64,000 nt of DNA from Budorcas taxicolor (GCF_023091745.1 NC_068915.1:57160001-57224000); one strand, 5' to 3'. Positions 12,343-23,719 are shown, numbered from the stretch's first letter. Numbers and translations: made by a program. The notes: generated by a model from the letters alone, not told the origin.

Positions 12343-12852
12343 GGAAAAGAAAAAAAATACAAATTGGGATCAGTCCTCGCACAAGTACTTCTTGTTAGCA
12401 TCTTGACTAGTCCTTGCCCTCCACTTCACCTTTTAGTTTTTATTCACATTGTCAAATGTCCTTTTTCCCAAGCATTTCAGAGTTTACCATTTACCAAGAA
12501 AAAATATCATCAGCATTTCAAGAAGCTGTAACTGTGCACATCATTGCTGAAATTCGTAAACCTGGCATTGTAGACAGCCATCAATTTGGCCCTCTAATAG
12601 AGAAGTGCTAGGAGACATCGGTCATATCCTGGACATCCACAATTTTTTGAAGTAAATGTCTCCTGCAACAGATAGCATTATGGAGTGAGAATTTGTTAAC
12701 TTCATTCACAGTGAACATCTTAACTGCTATCTGAACTACATGTTTACATGGTTAAGTAAGGAGTATGGACTAGAGGTTTGTAGTGTAAGAGTACAAAATG
12801 TGCCATTGTTAATGGAAGAAAATTTCACCCTTCATTTGTTTCTTCCTGAATA

Positions 12853-13091
12853 CTGTTGACCCTTGAACAATGCAGGGGTTAGAGGTGCTGACCCTCTGCA
12901 CAGTTGAAAATCCACGTGTAACTTTACAGTCAGCCCTCTGCATCCACAGTCCCTCTGTATCTGCCATCTCTCCATATCTGCAGATTCAGTCAACCATGGA
13001 TCATTTCATGCTATAGAACTTACTAGTAAAAAAGAGCCGCACATAAGTGGACCCAGGCAGTTAAAACCTGTGTTATTTCAAGAGTCAGCTG
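12853..13091. mobile_element. Tigger2-like MITE with TA target duplication
   Basis: The left end CTGTTGACCCTTGAACAATG is a one-base variant of the Tigger2 terminal repeat. The right end TTTCAAGAGTCAGCTG is its degraded inverse. TA dinucleotides lie directly outside both ends (12851-12852, 13092-13093), as expected for a Tc1/mariner-type element. At 239 bp it is non-autonomous. Confidence 0.82.
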
Positions 13092-13289
13092 TAAATATTT
13101 CATCTTGGTATACCTCATAATGCCTTCTAATATGATGTATAAAATAATAGTTTCAAAATGGCTTTAATCTTAATGCTTAGTATCCATCAGCAACAAGCTA
13201 ATACAACACAAATATTGAAGAGTTACTCATAAGTCACTGTTTACTTGAAAAACTGTGAATCTAGATTCCTTGTTGTGAAATCAGCACTA

Positions 13290-13532
13290 CTTTATACAAG
13301 GACTCTGGTTCTACCAATAACAGGGTCTCGACCGTTAAAAAAAAAAGGAAAAAAAGGTATGTTGAAGTTTCCAAAGACTAAGACATTCCTTGGGGTCTCA
13401 GTTAGTATATAACCCAAGTATTCCTTGGATTCTACTGATAACAGGGTCTCGACTGTTAAAAAAAAAAAAAAAAAGATGATATGTCAGAGTTTCCAAAAAC
13501 TAAGACATTCCTTTGGGATTCAGTTAGTATAA
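13290..13532. repeat. Two-copy tandem duplication, period about 121 bp
   Basis: AACAGGGTCTCGACCGTT plus an A run at 13319 recurs as AACAGGGTCTCGACTGTT at 13440. Both copies then share 'gtttccaaagactaagacattcct' (with small differences) and a 'cagttagtataa' end. The copies differ mainly in A-tract length and scattered substitutions, so the duplication is not very recent. Confidence 0.85.
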
Positions 13533-13705
13533 AGAAATATGTCTAACATATCAATCCCATCTTTGAGTTTATTTGGGTTTTCATCACTTTTGTTAGTAGA
13601 AGGTTGAGCTGCAGAACAGCTGCCATAAAACATGAAATTGATTAGGATTAGGTGAAGGGGGAAAAATACACATTTTTGAAATTATAAGCAGATACAGGAG
13701 AAGAC

Positions 13706-13987
13706 CAACCCTGGGATTTCTTTGGAAGGAATGATGCTAAAGCTGAAACTCCAGTACTTTGGCCACCTCATCTGAAGAGTTGACTCATTGGAAAAGACTT
13801 TGATGCTGGGAGGGATTGGGGGCAGGAGGAGAAGGGGACGACAGAGGATGAGATGCCTGGATCGCATCACTGACTCGATGGACACGAGTCTGAGTGAACT
13901 CCGGGAGATGGTGAGGGACAGGGAGGCCTGGCGTGCTGCAATTCATGGGGTCACAAAGAGTCAGACACGACTGAGCGACTGAACTGA
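13706..13987 (+). mobile_element. BovB 3' end, 12-bp target duplication
   Basis: A 282-bp 5'-truncated BovB in forward orientation ending GACTGAGCGACTGAACTGA. ACAGGAGAAGAC is repeated exactly at 13694-13705 and 13988-13999. It contains only 3' non-RT sequence. Confidence 0.94.
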
Positions 13988-14177
13988 ACAGGAGAAGACA
14001 AATAAAGCCAAGGGAAAAATGTAGAAGGCAAGGTCCCTAGAAAAAATTAATGACAAGGATCATTCCAGGCAAGTATATTGAATCACAGCAGGGAAAACAG
14101 CATTGGGTAAAGTATGGCATGGAATTGACTCCCAGCTCTTGAGTGCGAGTGATTTAACCCACCCCTTTGTCCTTCAC

Positions 14178-14598
14178 AGGCTTCTCTCATAGCTCAGTTG
14201 GTAAAGAATCCGCCTGCAATGCAGGAGATCCCGGTTTGGTTCCTGGGTCAGGAAGATCCTCTGGAGAAGGGATAGGCTACCCACTCCAGTATTCTTGGAC
14301 TTCCCTTGTGGCTCAGCTGGTAAAGATTCCAGCTGCAAGAAAGGAGACCAGGGTTCGATCCCTGGGTTGGGAAGATCTCCTGGAGAAGGGAAAGACTACC
14401 CACTCCAGTGTTCTGGCCTGAGGAATTCCATGCTGCAAGAAAGGAGACCTGTGTTTGATCCCTGGGTTGGGAAGATCCCCTGGAGAAGAGAAAGACTACC
14501 CACTCCAGTGTTCTGGCCTGAAAAATTCCATGGACTATAGAGTGCATGGGGTCACAAAGAGTTGGACAAGACTGAGTGACTTTCACTTTCACTTTCTG
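14178..14598 (+). mobile_element. Bov-tA SINE with multiple tandem heads, 9-bp target duplication
   Basis: Two tRNA-Glu-like heads lie in tandem (14178 onward and 14297 onward), followed by an exact-period duplication: the block 14332-14431 is repeated at 14432-14531 (offset 100 bp, both beginning GCTGCAAGAAAGGAGACC). The BovB-derived tail then follows to CTTTCACTTTC. GTCCTTCAC flanks the whole array (14169-14177, 14599-14607), so it went in as one unit or expanded in place. Confidence 0.9.
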
Positions 14599-14959
14599 GT
14601 CCTTCACTATCTAAAATGAGTTGTGACAGCTTACAAATATGAGGTTGTATTTGCTCTTTACCTTCCAAGCTTCTAAGCTCAAGTACATAATATCTGAATC
14701 TAAGAATATACCTCTTAGCATAGTCTTTCCTTATAGGTTGATTATAGATCTTGCGGAGGCTCTGTTGGACTCACTGTGTATGGTTCTTGGAACCATAAAG
14801 AAATGGTTCTCTTTTCCAACTGCAGCAGAATGTGCCAGAAGCTTCATGAAAAAAAAAAAAAAAAAATAGTTTACCTGTACCGAGTCCTGAATTCCATCTC
14901 TGTGCACTGAACACAGGAGAAATGTATTTCCTAGAATTACTCAGACATACCAAGCTATT

Positions 14960-15540
14960 TCATGCCTTCTTGCCTTTGCTGTTCTCACTGCCTACAGTGC
15001 TTTTCTTCTGGTACTTCCTCTGCTTCACCTCCTAAGTCCTACTCATGGAGACTCTTCCTGCCTCACCTTAAGTCATGCCCCTCTTGTTCTTGCCTGCTTC
15101 TCTGCAACTGTGTGTCTTTCCATTTGGTTCCCTGACGACTTCAAGCCTATTCCCATTTAAGGATTTTGCACTGGCTGTTCTCTCTGTAGGAATGCTCACT
15201 GCTTCATCTTTACATGGGTGCTTTCTGACTGTTCTTCAAGTCTCTGCTTAAATGTCATTTCCTAGAGATGCTTCTATAATGACTCAATCTAAAATAAGCC
15301 CCTAGGTGTGCTCTCTTTTATATCATCCTATTTTAGTTCTTTGCATAGCATATGTCAGTGTTGGATATTTTTCTTGTTTACTCATGTATTGGCTTTTTGC
15401 TTCAAGAAGCAAGAAACAATCTTTCTCTCATGATTGTTCCACAAGTACAGAGACTTGTCTGTCTTCATGACAGCTACATTTCCTGATGCTAGAATAATGC
15501 CTGGCTCATAGTAACACTCCAAAACAATGAGTTGAATGAC
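14960..15540 (+). mobile_element. L2 LINE 3' region
   Basis: Forward L2 landmarks: 'tgcctttgctgttctcactgcc', 'aagtcctactcatgg', 'gtctctgcttaaatgtcatttcct', and the end 'atgcctggctcatagtaacactc' with a GTTGAATGA tail. Diverged and non-coding. Confidence 0.65.
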
Positions 15541-15649
15541 CAACCATTATCTGCTTAAAGAATCATTCTCTGATAGCCCTATTCCTCTTGGCTTATGCCA
15601 CATACCCGGATCCCCTAAAACCCTGTGCATAACTCCCAGTCATTCATCT

Positions 15650-16290
15650 GGTTCATTTAAGAAGTGTTTGTTGACCATCAGCAACATGCCAGACAACATT
15701 CCAAGTGCTGGGAATACAGGAAGAAATCATCAGACCCTCTTTCTGTGGAGCTTTGAATATTGTTGAGAGAGGCAGACAATAAATGGTAAATTCCCAGTGG
15801 TAATAGATGCATTTTATTGAATAAATGCTTTTTTAAAAAGTAAAGCATGATAAAGGGAGGTAGAGAATACTGGGTGGTCAGAGAAGGACTCAGTCATAAG
15901 ATAGCCTTTGAGCAGATATCTCCAGAAAGTGATAGAGAAAATCATGCAGATGTTTTGGAAGGAAAATCCCAGACATAGGCAACCAGAAAAGGGGTTTTGG
16001 ATGAGAATGTGTTCAGAACATTCTGGTCTTGTTAAAAAGGCCAAGTAGTAATAGAGTTGAGTAAGGGAAATGATTGTAGGAGATGACATCAAAGGCAGAT
16101 CATACGGAAATTTATGGACTGAGATTAAGGACTTACAGTTTTCCTCAGTAAGAGGGGGAAGACATGATATGATTTATGTTTAACAGGTTCAGGGAGCTGG
16201 TAAGGGGTGGGAAGTGATAGCAGAAGCAGGAAGATGGGGCAAGTAAGAAGTCATCATGGTACAGACTAGAATGAGCAGTAAGGAGATATC
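15650..16290 (-). mobile_element. L2 LINE relic, reverse orientation
   Basis: It starts just after the preceding forward L2 end and carries reverse-L2 landmarks: 'gtgctgggaatacagg', 'gagaggcagacaataaatgg', 'gggtggtcagagaaggac', 'catgcagatg'. The pair forms a tail-to-tail arrangement of two L2 copies. Confidence 0.6.
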
Positions 16291-16309
16291 TGGCTAGATG
16301 AATTTTTCA

Positions 16310-16435
16310 TCACCTGTCTATATAGTCTCAAAGTCCTCAGGACTGGAATTGTGTCTTGTTCAACTTATCCCAGTATTCAAGTAGCTGACACATAGTGAGC
16401 CATTTGGGGTTAAATCTTTGTTGAACTAAGTTGAT
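16310..16435 (+). mobile_element. L2 3' end
   Basis: 'ctcctcagGACTGgaattgtgtcttgttcaac' (degraded) is followed by 'cagtattcaagtagctgacacatagtgag' and 'gttgaactaa', the forward L2 3' terminus. Confidence 0.6.
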
Positions 16436-16502
16436 AGACTATGGAGTTACACTTTAACAGTGTCATGTACTTTTATCTCTGTGCCTGTTTGGCAAACTGT
16501 TT

Positions 16503-16630
16503 GCTGCTGCTGCTAAGTCGCTTCAGTCATGTCCGATTCTGTGCGACCCCATAGACGGCAGCCCACCAGGCTCCCCCGTCCCTGGGATTCTCCAGGCAAG
16601 AACACTGGAGTGGGTTGCCATTTCCTTCTC
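16503..16630 (-). mobile_element. Bov-A2-type monomer, 10-bp target duplication
   Basis: One monomer unit only (GCTGCTGCTGCTAAGTCGC ... CATTTCCTTCTC), in reverse. CAAACTGTTT flanks it exactly at 16493-16502 and 16631-16640. Bov-A2 is normally a dimer, so this is a half element or a monomeric ancestor type. Confidence 0.93.
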
Positions 16631-16699
16631 CAAACTGTTTTAGTGTTTCTTTTATTTAGTATTAGTATTAGTATTTAGTATTTCTTTTATTTTTAAATT

Positions 16700-16995
16700 T
16701 AAACTAAGAGTTTTTTGGCTGCCCTGGTTCCTGGTTGCTGCATGTGGGCTTTCTCTAGTGGCAGTACATGGGCTTCCCTTTGCATTGGCTTCCCTTGTTG
16801 CATGGGCACAGGCTCTGGGGCACATGGGCTTTAGTCGTTCCATCTTTGGGGCTCTAGAGTGTAGGCTCAGTAGTTGTGGTGCACAGGCCTAGTTGCCCCT
16901 TGGCATGTGAGCTCCTAGTCCCCCGACCATGGATCAAACCCTTGTCCCCTGCATTGCAAGGCAAATTCTTAATCACACCACCAGGGAAGTCCCTA
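16700..16995 (-). mobile_element. CHR-type SINE, reverse orientation
   Basis: A reverse CHR-1-like element: 'TTTTTTGGCTGCCCTGG' on the left, then 'gttgctgcatgtgggctt', 'gtagttgtggtgcacagg', a CCCCGACCATGGATCAAACCC segment and CACCAGGGAAGTCCCT on the right. Fairly diverged. Confidence 0.85.
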
Positions 16996-17639
16996 AAATA
17001 AGATTTTTAATGAAAATGCATCAGCCTGTCTGATTATGTGAACTTCAGCTAATTCCATGTGTGATATATACCTAGTTGACTGCTCAGAGATGGGACCATT
17101 GAATAAAAAGAATGTCAAACCTACTCAGAGTAGAATGCATACATGGCTCAGGGAAAGACAGGGTATGTAAGTAAGAGGTTATTTGATTGGCCAGTGTTCA
17201 GTAAGTGCCCATGGCTATGGAAAAGAGGATAGAAAGGAAGAACAGGGAAATAAATGGGGAAAAATAAAGTCAGATTGGGGTAAAAGCAGGTGGTACAGGA
17301 CCCAGTAAATAAAGAGCTTTAATTATATGTCCACAGGCCATCCATCTTGCTTTCAGATGCTTTCTGTCCATTCTCACTGCTAAGCCCCTGATCTAACACT
17401 CATTGCTTCAAAAAATCAAATGAGCAAAGACAATCCTAACTTATCTTGGTCTCTGCTTACCCACAGTAGGTTGCAAGTCCTAGAGGAAGAGACTAGTCCT
17501 CACTTATTTTTAAGTCCCCAGGGCTTGGGAAGAAGATTCAACATTTACTGGATTTGGTAAAAGTGTGTCAGCAGAACTGCCTTACACCATCATCCTACTT
17601 GAGTTTTCCTTTTCATTCCCAGAGTAACCATACTTAAAT

Positions 17640-18060
17640 GTAAGGTTGTCAGTTTCTTTGCTTAAAACCTTACAGTGGCTCCCTGCTGCTTACAGGCTCC
17701 CTCTATACTAGGATCCCAGCTGTCTTTCCACCTTCATCCACCCATTCTTCCCAGAATAAACAGGCCATCCTCGACCTTTCCTTGGAGCGCATCTTGCCAT
17801 TTAGTCATTCCTGACTTTAAAAGCTCATTTGCTGCATCTGTTTCAGTTTTCCTTTCTTATTACAAATACTCTTTCTCCTGTGCTTCCTGCCCTTCAGAAT
17901 CCAGCTCCAGGCCTTGCTTTCTAAGAAGTTTTTTTCAGATTCCCAAATATCCCCTTTCTCCTGCCTCAGTTCTTAGCAGTCTCCCCCATCCCAGCACTGC
18001 AGGTACCCTGAGCAGGAGTACACCTAATGAGGGCAGGGACCTCTAACAGTACCTGATTGA
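17640..18060 (+). mobile_element. L2 LINE relic
   Basis: Forward L2 landmarks include 'ttacagtggctccctgctgcttacagg' and 'ttcagaatccagctccaggcct', then 'tcctgcctcagttctta'. An open frame of 123 codons here is coincidental. Confidence 0.55.
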
Positions 18061-18205
18061 TCTGGGCACTTAGCCGCTGGTGCATTTTGAAAGCAATTTC
18101 ATTTCAGTCCAGCCACTCAACTTAGTATCATTTCTTAAGAATTCCTTCTGATAGCAAACATTTTGAGCACGCGCCTCATATTTATCTCACATCATCTTAG
18201 AAACC

Positions 18206-18489
18206 AGGGCTTTCCTGATAGCTCAGTTGGTAAAGAATCCACCTGCCATGCAGGAGACCCCAGTTCGATTCCTGGGTCGGGAAGATTCCCTGGAGAAGGG
18301 ATAGGCTAACCACTCCAGTTATTCTTGGACTTCCCTTGTGGCTTAACCAGTAAAGAATTCGCCCGCAATGCGGGAAAGCTGGGTTCGATCCCTGGGTTAG
18401 GAAGATCCCCTGGAGAAGGGAAAGGCTACCCACTCCAGACATGGAGTCACGAAGAGTCAGACATGACTGAGCGACTTTCACTTCACTTC
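18206..18489 (+). mobile_element. Bov-tA SINE with two tandem heads
   Basis: Two tRNA-Glu-like heads (about 18208 and 18330), each with the GGTTCGAT-type B-box region and a 'gaagatcccctggagaagg' body. They are followed by a short BovB-derived tail missing part of the usual middle. Weak flanking similarity TCTTAGaAA/TCTTAGtAA (18195, 18491). Confidence 0.88.
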
Positions 18490-18885
18490 TTCTTAGTAAT
18501 CCGGTCTTCTTTTCTTCACCTTTAGCATCCATTAAACCCCAAATACCTGCGGATTTTCCTCCTAAATATTTCTTCAGTCTGTGCCGTCTGTCCTAGTCTG
18601 TATTACTGTCGCCTTGATTATGCGGTAGATTATCCTGCTGGCCTGTTTACCTTCATCTCCTCCTCCTCCTTCCCAACATCAATCCCTCCATCCCCGGACC
18701 TCCTCCATCGTATTACTGCTCTGGTATCTCTGAAATACAAATCGACTCTTTCATCCACAAGACACGTTTTGTACTTCTCAGCCTGAAGTGTGAGGTTCTC
18801 TTTTCCATTTCCCCCATTGCCCACCCCAGTCTACTACTGAGTCCTGTCTGGCCCCTCCTCCACAGGCATTATAATCTACATGTGT

Positions 18886-19093
18886 GGGCTTCCCCAGTGG
18901 CTCAGTGTTAAAGAATCTACTTGCAATGCAGGAGACCTGGGCTTGATCCCTGGGTCGGGAAGATCCCTTGGAGAAGGAAATGGCAACCCACTCTATTATT
19001 CTTGCCTGGGAATCCCATGGACAGAGTAGTCTGGCAGGCTACAGTGCATGGGATTGGAAAGAGTCAGACATTACTTAGTGACTCAGTAACAAC
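18886..19093 (+). mobile_element. Bov-tA SINE
   Basis: Standard order: head GGGCTTCCCCAGTGGCTCAG, body 'gatcccttggagaaggaaatggc', tail 'gagtcagacattacttagtgac', ending in an AAC-rich run. Single copy, moderately diverged. Confidence 0.9.
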
Positions 19094-19429
19094 AATCTAT
19101 GTTCAGTTTCCCAAATAGATTCTTTTTATTCCCCTGAGTCTCCAGACTCACTGTGCCCTCTGTGTGGTGTACCCTTAAATTGTCCCCCATGCCAATGACT
19201 AGAAAAGTTTCTACTTTAAAAGTATGTATCATATTGTTTTAATTGCTTTTAAAAGGTTTTTTTTTCTCTACTAACTGGAAGCTCCTTGAGGTCAGAAGTC
19301 ATATTATTTATATATTTTTATCACCAGTCTTTTTTAGAGACCCTATTTCATCTTATATACATAATAAATGTTGATTACAGTGAATTGATTGATTAAATGA
19401 ATAAGACCCAGAAGCTGAGAGTCTTGACC

Positions 19430-20660
19430 AGGGCTGTGCAAAAGAAATAAAATGGGAGGCACAGGTACAAGTCACAAATGCAATTAAATTTTCCAACTAC
19501 ATTTTAAAAAGTAAAAGGAAAAAAAAATTTTTAAGAATGTATTTTATTTAAGTCATTTTATATCCAAAGCATCATTTCAACATATCAGTTCAGTTCAGTC
19601 GCTCAGTCGTGTCCGACTCTGCGACCCATGAATCGCAGCACAGCAGGCCTCCCTGTCCATCACCATCTCCCGGAGTTCACTCAAACTCATGCCCGTCAAG
19701 TTGGTGATGCCATCCAGCCATCTCATCCTCTGTCGTCACCTTCTCCTCCTGCCACCAATCCCTCCCAGCATCAGAGTCTTTTCTAATGAGTCAACTCTTC
19801 ACATGAGGTGGCCAAAGTACTGAAGTTTCAGCTTTAGCATCATTCCTTCCAAAGAACACGCAGGGCTAATCTCCTTTAGGATGGACTGGTTGGATCTCCT
19901 TGCAGTCCAAGGGACTCTCAAGAGTCTCCTGCAACACCACAGTTCAAAAGCATCAATTCTTCAGCACTCAGCTTTCTTCACAGTCCAACTCTTGCATCAT
20001 ACATGACTGGAAAAACCATAGCCTTGACTAGACGGACCTTTGTTGGCAAAGTAATGTCTCTGCTTTTGAATATGCTATCTAGGTTGGTCAGAACTTTTCT
20101 TCCAAGGAGTAAGCGTCTTTTAATTTCATGGCTCCAGTCACCATCTGCAGTGATTTTGGAGCCCAAGAAAATAAAGTCTGACACTGTTTCCACTGTCTCC
20201 CCATCTATTTGCCATGAAGTGATGGGACTGGATGTCATTATCTTTGTTTTCTGAATATTGAGCTTTAAGCCAACTTTTTCACTCTCCTCTTTTACTTTGA
20301 TCAAGAGGCTTTTTAGTTCCTCTTCACTTTCTGCCATAAGGGTGGTGTCATCTGCATATCTGAGGTTATTGATATTTCTCCCAGGAATCTTGATTCCAGC
20401 TTGTGCTTCTTCCAGCCCAGCTTTTCTCAGGATGTACTCTGCATATAAGTTAAATAAGCAGGGTGACAATATACAGCCTTGTGTACACTGGACTTTGAAG
20501 ACTTAGTGTGAAAAAAGGATATAGGATAACTCAGTAATTTTTATGTTGCTTATTTCAACATACATATGAGTACATATTTTATACTCATAACACATCCTGA
20601 TTCAGACTGGCCACATTTCAGGTGCTCAGCAGCCGTATGTGGTCAGTGGCTTTCATGTGG
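19430..20660 (+). mobile_element. Old mammalian repeat interrupted by BovB and partly inverted
   Basis: The left arm (19430-19585, from GGCTGTGCAAAAGAAATAA to ATTTCAACATAT) and right arm (about 20563-20660, with 'cagactggccacatttcaggtgctcag') match one medium-reiteration repeat that I know but cannot name safely. Between the BovB and the right arm, 20482-20551 reads as the reverse complement of the repeat's middle (CACACTAAGTCTTC on the opposite strand). Confidence 0.6.
19586..20481 (-). mobile_element. BovB LINE, 5'-truncated, minus strand
   Basis: About 0.9 kb from the BovB 3' tail (CAGTTCAGTTCAGTCGC) to the motif-B region of RT (ends ACAGCCTTG). An open stretch of 163 codons (19978-20469, minus) keeps RYADDTTLMAESEEELKS and the thumb, but small deletions near 19990 break the MYGCESW region. 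ATTTCAACATA occurs at 19574 and again at 20552, beyond 70 bp of inverted host repeat. Confidence 0.92.
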
Positions 20661-20664
20661 GTCT

Positions 20665-22015
20665 GTGAAGTTCGAGAGGGAGTGGTCAGGGTGAGGCCAT
20701 TCTAACAGGGAGGAGAGCCCAGGGATGTGTCCTGCTGCAGGTGATGGAGAGACTTCATTAGAGGAGCTGCAGTGGGGATGGAAATTCATTTGAACATGTT
20801 TAAAAAAATCCAGATGATGATTCAGAAAATAATTTTTCACTAGTCACATTAGTAACTCATATTTGATCACTTTGGGACACTGCATCAGTAGAGTATGTCA
20901 ACAACAGAACACACACACACAGTGTAAAAGCCATGAATCATGTTTTTTGGTGTCTCACTGCGGACTGTAGCCCAGGAGACAGCCTCTCAGAGAGCTCTGA
21001 GAAGCTGTTCCAAGGGGTAAGGGGAGATGGGTACATCTGTGATTTTGGCAAAGTAATGAGCATGCAGTAAACCATGCATCTCAGTAGAAGGTTGCTTCTG
21101 GTCACCAGGAACAGGTATCTTAATTAATGACTTTAGTGCTTTTCTAACTATGGAAAGATGCAAAAATCCAGGTTCATAAAATTTATATGAAGGCCTATCC
21201 CACCAGGTTCCCCAGAATACAGAGGGCTCTAGTCTCCTTTCAGGGTATGTTGAAGGTCAGTGACTCCAGTGGCTAATGACTTAATTCTTGTAGAACTGGA
21301 TGGTGAGCAACTTTCTACAGTTGTCAGGTTCATAACCTGAAATAGTTAATGCAACTTTCAAATATGCTGTGGAATTGGAACTAAGTAACTAAATGAGGCA
21401 ACAGACTAAAGCTTATGGTCAAGCAGTTCGTTTGCCTGCTATCTTAAGACTTAAATTTACTTGAAATTAAAAGAGGAAGGTGATGGAAATGCTTATTTCC
21501 CAGTATTAGATGAACAGTCCTTGTCTTGATAAGTGCCATTTGTTACCTATTTCAGTGTTGCTAAATATGGATTTTTTTTTTAAATTTCCAGAAAACTCTT
21601 GCAATTATCTGTAACAACTTGGTTTCAGAGCAGGAACTCCTGGGCTGGCCCAGTCCTTTTCCTTCTCTCCGCCAGGCAAGTGTTGAGTTCCTAGTGTGTA
21701 GGGAAGTGTGAGTGAACTCTGCAGCTCCAGTCAGCAGGAAGACCTTGCCAAACCTGCTCTCTGCCCCACGTTGACATTATGGTACTGCTTGAAGGCACCA
21801 GAGTGACCAGTGCTCATCCTTGGTGAAGGTGCTTCCTGAGGCCCCTTTGGTTTAGAATTTTCTCTTCTTTGCTTGAGGTTCCATCTCTTCATATTTCCTT
21901 TGGCAGCACAGGTCCAGACCTATCTGCCTTTTTTCATCTCTAGACCCCGAGTTAGATGTCATCTTCTAAGCTGGTGCCTGTGTGAGTGAGCCTCATGTCA
22001 GCATCTCTACCCGCT
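20665..22015. other. Intronic DNA, nothing recognised
   Basis: Apart from a short CA run at about 20912 there is no assignable repeat or gene. The 21640-21960 part is less AT-rich but has no sensible exon. Confidence 0.4.
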
Positions 22016-22020
22016 CCTCT

Positions 22021-23133
22021 CTAGAGTTACAGGAAGGTAATTACATATGCTTCCACCTCATTGACTATGCTAAAGCCTTTGACTCTGTGGATCACAACAA
22101 ACTGTGGAAAATTCTTAAAGAGATGGGAATACCAGACCACCTTACCTGCCTCCTGAGAAATCTATATGCAGGTCAAGAATCAACAGTTAGACATAGAACA
22201 GACTGGTTCAGAATTAGCAAAGGAGTACATCAAGGCTGTATATTGTCACCCTGCTTATTTAACTTATATACAGAGTATATCATGAGAAAGGCCCGGCTGG
22301 ATGAAGCACAAGCTGGAATCAAGATTGCCAGGAGAAACATCAATAACCTCAGATACGCAGATGACACCATCCTTATGACAGAAAGTGAAGAGGAACTGAA
22401 GAGTCGCTTGATGAAAGGGAAAGAGGAGAGTGGAAAAAGCTGGCTTAAAGCTCAACAGTCAAAAATCCAAGATCTGGCATCCTGTCCCATCACTTCATGG
22501 CAAATAGATGGGGAAACAATGGAAACAGTAAGAGACTTTATTTTGGGGGCTCCAAAACCACTGCAGATGGTGACTGCAGCCATGAAATTAAAAGACACTT
22601 GCTCCTTGGAAGAAAAGCTGTGACCAACCTAGGAAGCATATTTAAAAGCAGAGACATTACTTTGCCAACGAAGGTCCGTCTAGTCAAGGCTATGGTTTTT
22701 CCAGTAGTCATGTATGGATGTGAGAGTTGGACCATAAAGAAAGCTGAGCATCGAAAAATTGATGCTTTTGGACTATGATGTTGGAGAAGACTCTTGAGAG
22801 TCCCTTGAACTGCAAGGATATCAAACCAGTCAATCCTAAAGGAAATCAGTCCCGAATAGTCATTGTAAGGTCTGATGCCGAAGCTGAAGCTCCAATACTT
22901 AGGCCACCTGAAGCAAAGAACTGACTCCTTTGAAAAGACCCTGATGCTGGGAAAGATTGAAGGCAAGAGGAGAAGGGGACAACAGAGGATGAGATGGTTG
23001 GATGGCATCACCAACTCAATGGACATGAGTTTGAGCAAGCTCTGGGAGTTGGTGATCGACAGGGAAGCCTGGTGTGCTGCAGTCCATGGGGTCACAGATT
23101 CGGACACAACTGAGCAACTGAACAGAACTGAAT
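22021..23133 (+). mobile_element. BovB LINE, 5'-truncated, plus strand, frames broken
   Basis: It runs from the RT motif-A region (DYAKAFDSVDHNKLWKIL near 22065) through motif B (GVHQGCILSPCLFNL) and YADDTILM to the 3' tail 'gagcaactgaacagaactgaa'. The RT is split between a first frame (to 22623) and a second (22497-22778, from GSKTTADGDCSHEIKR), showing at least one frameshift. A TGA at 22776 follows DAFGL. Non-functional. Confidence 0.92.
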
Positions 23134-23715
23134 TGTTTTTTGATGTTAAAGTATCAAAAATGGAACCCATCTTTCTCCCTTTGCCCAGTTTCCCAGTTGT
23201 TACCATTCCTCAGTCTTCTAGACTTTAAAATCTTGGCTCACAGTCCATTCTATACCCTTTACAACCTAGATCCAAATAGCTGTTCCCTTTGATTCACTGG
23301 ACATAGTGTTTCCTAGTAGTTCGCCGTGTCTTTTGATTTCACAGGGCTCTGTCTTTACTCAGGCTTCCATATCTTGATAGCTGAATGTCTATGGCAATAT
23401 TTTCTTGGTCTTTCCCTACCCTGGGTGGTGGTGTGTTCTCATCCAGACTGTACACAGCAGCTACTCACATAATCTTCTTTGAACTGTATTTACCAAATTT
23501 CATTCATTCTAAGATGCATGTTTTTTCATCTCAGAAATTAGTATTTGTCTTACAGATAGTGTGTCATGGTGTCATTGACAGTGCATTTCTTTTTTAGTGG
23601 AATGTACAATATTAGAGCAGCCTACTCCTGGTGATGCTTTGTATTCAGTAGGATATAACACTTTACGTGATTTATAGGATACAGTGGAAATAGCATATGT
23701 TTTTCTGTTAGAAAG
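23134..23715. other. Intronic DNA, nothing recognised
   Basis: No assignable repeat, RNA gene or exon. Confidence 0.4.
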
Positions 23716-23719
23716 ACTA

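Noticed and set aside
14178..14230. tRNA-like sequences (tRNA-Glu-like A and B boxes) in this and other SINE heads
   Set aside because: They are Bov-tA or CHR SINE heads joined to SINE bodies, with mutations and no tRNA 3' end, so they are not tRNA genes.
17675..18046. 123-codon plus frame, considered as a secreted peptide
   Set aside because: It follows an L2 relic and has no signal peptide or conserved context.
22538..23206. Minus-strand open frame of 222 codons
   Set aside because: Antisense of a BovB; the RT motifs are read on the plus strand here.
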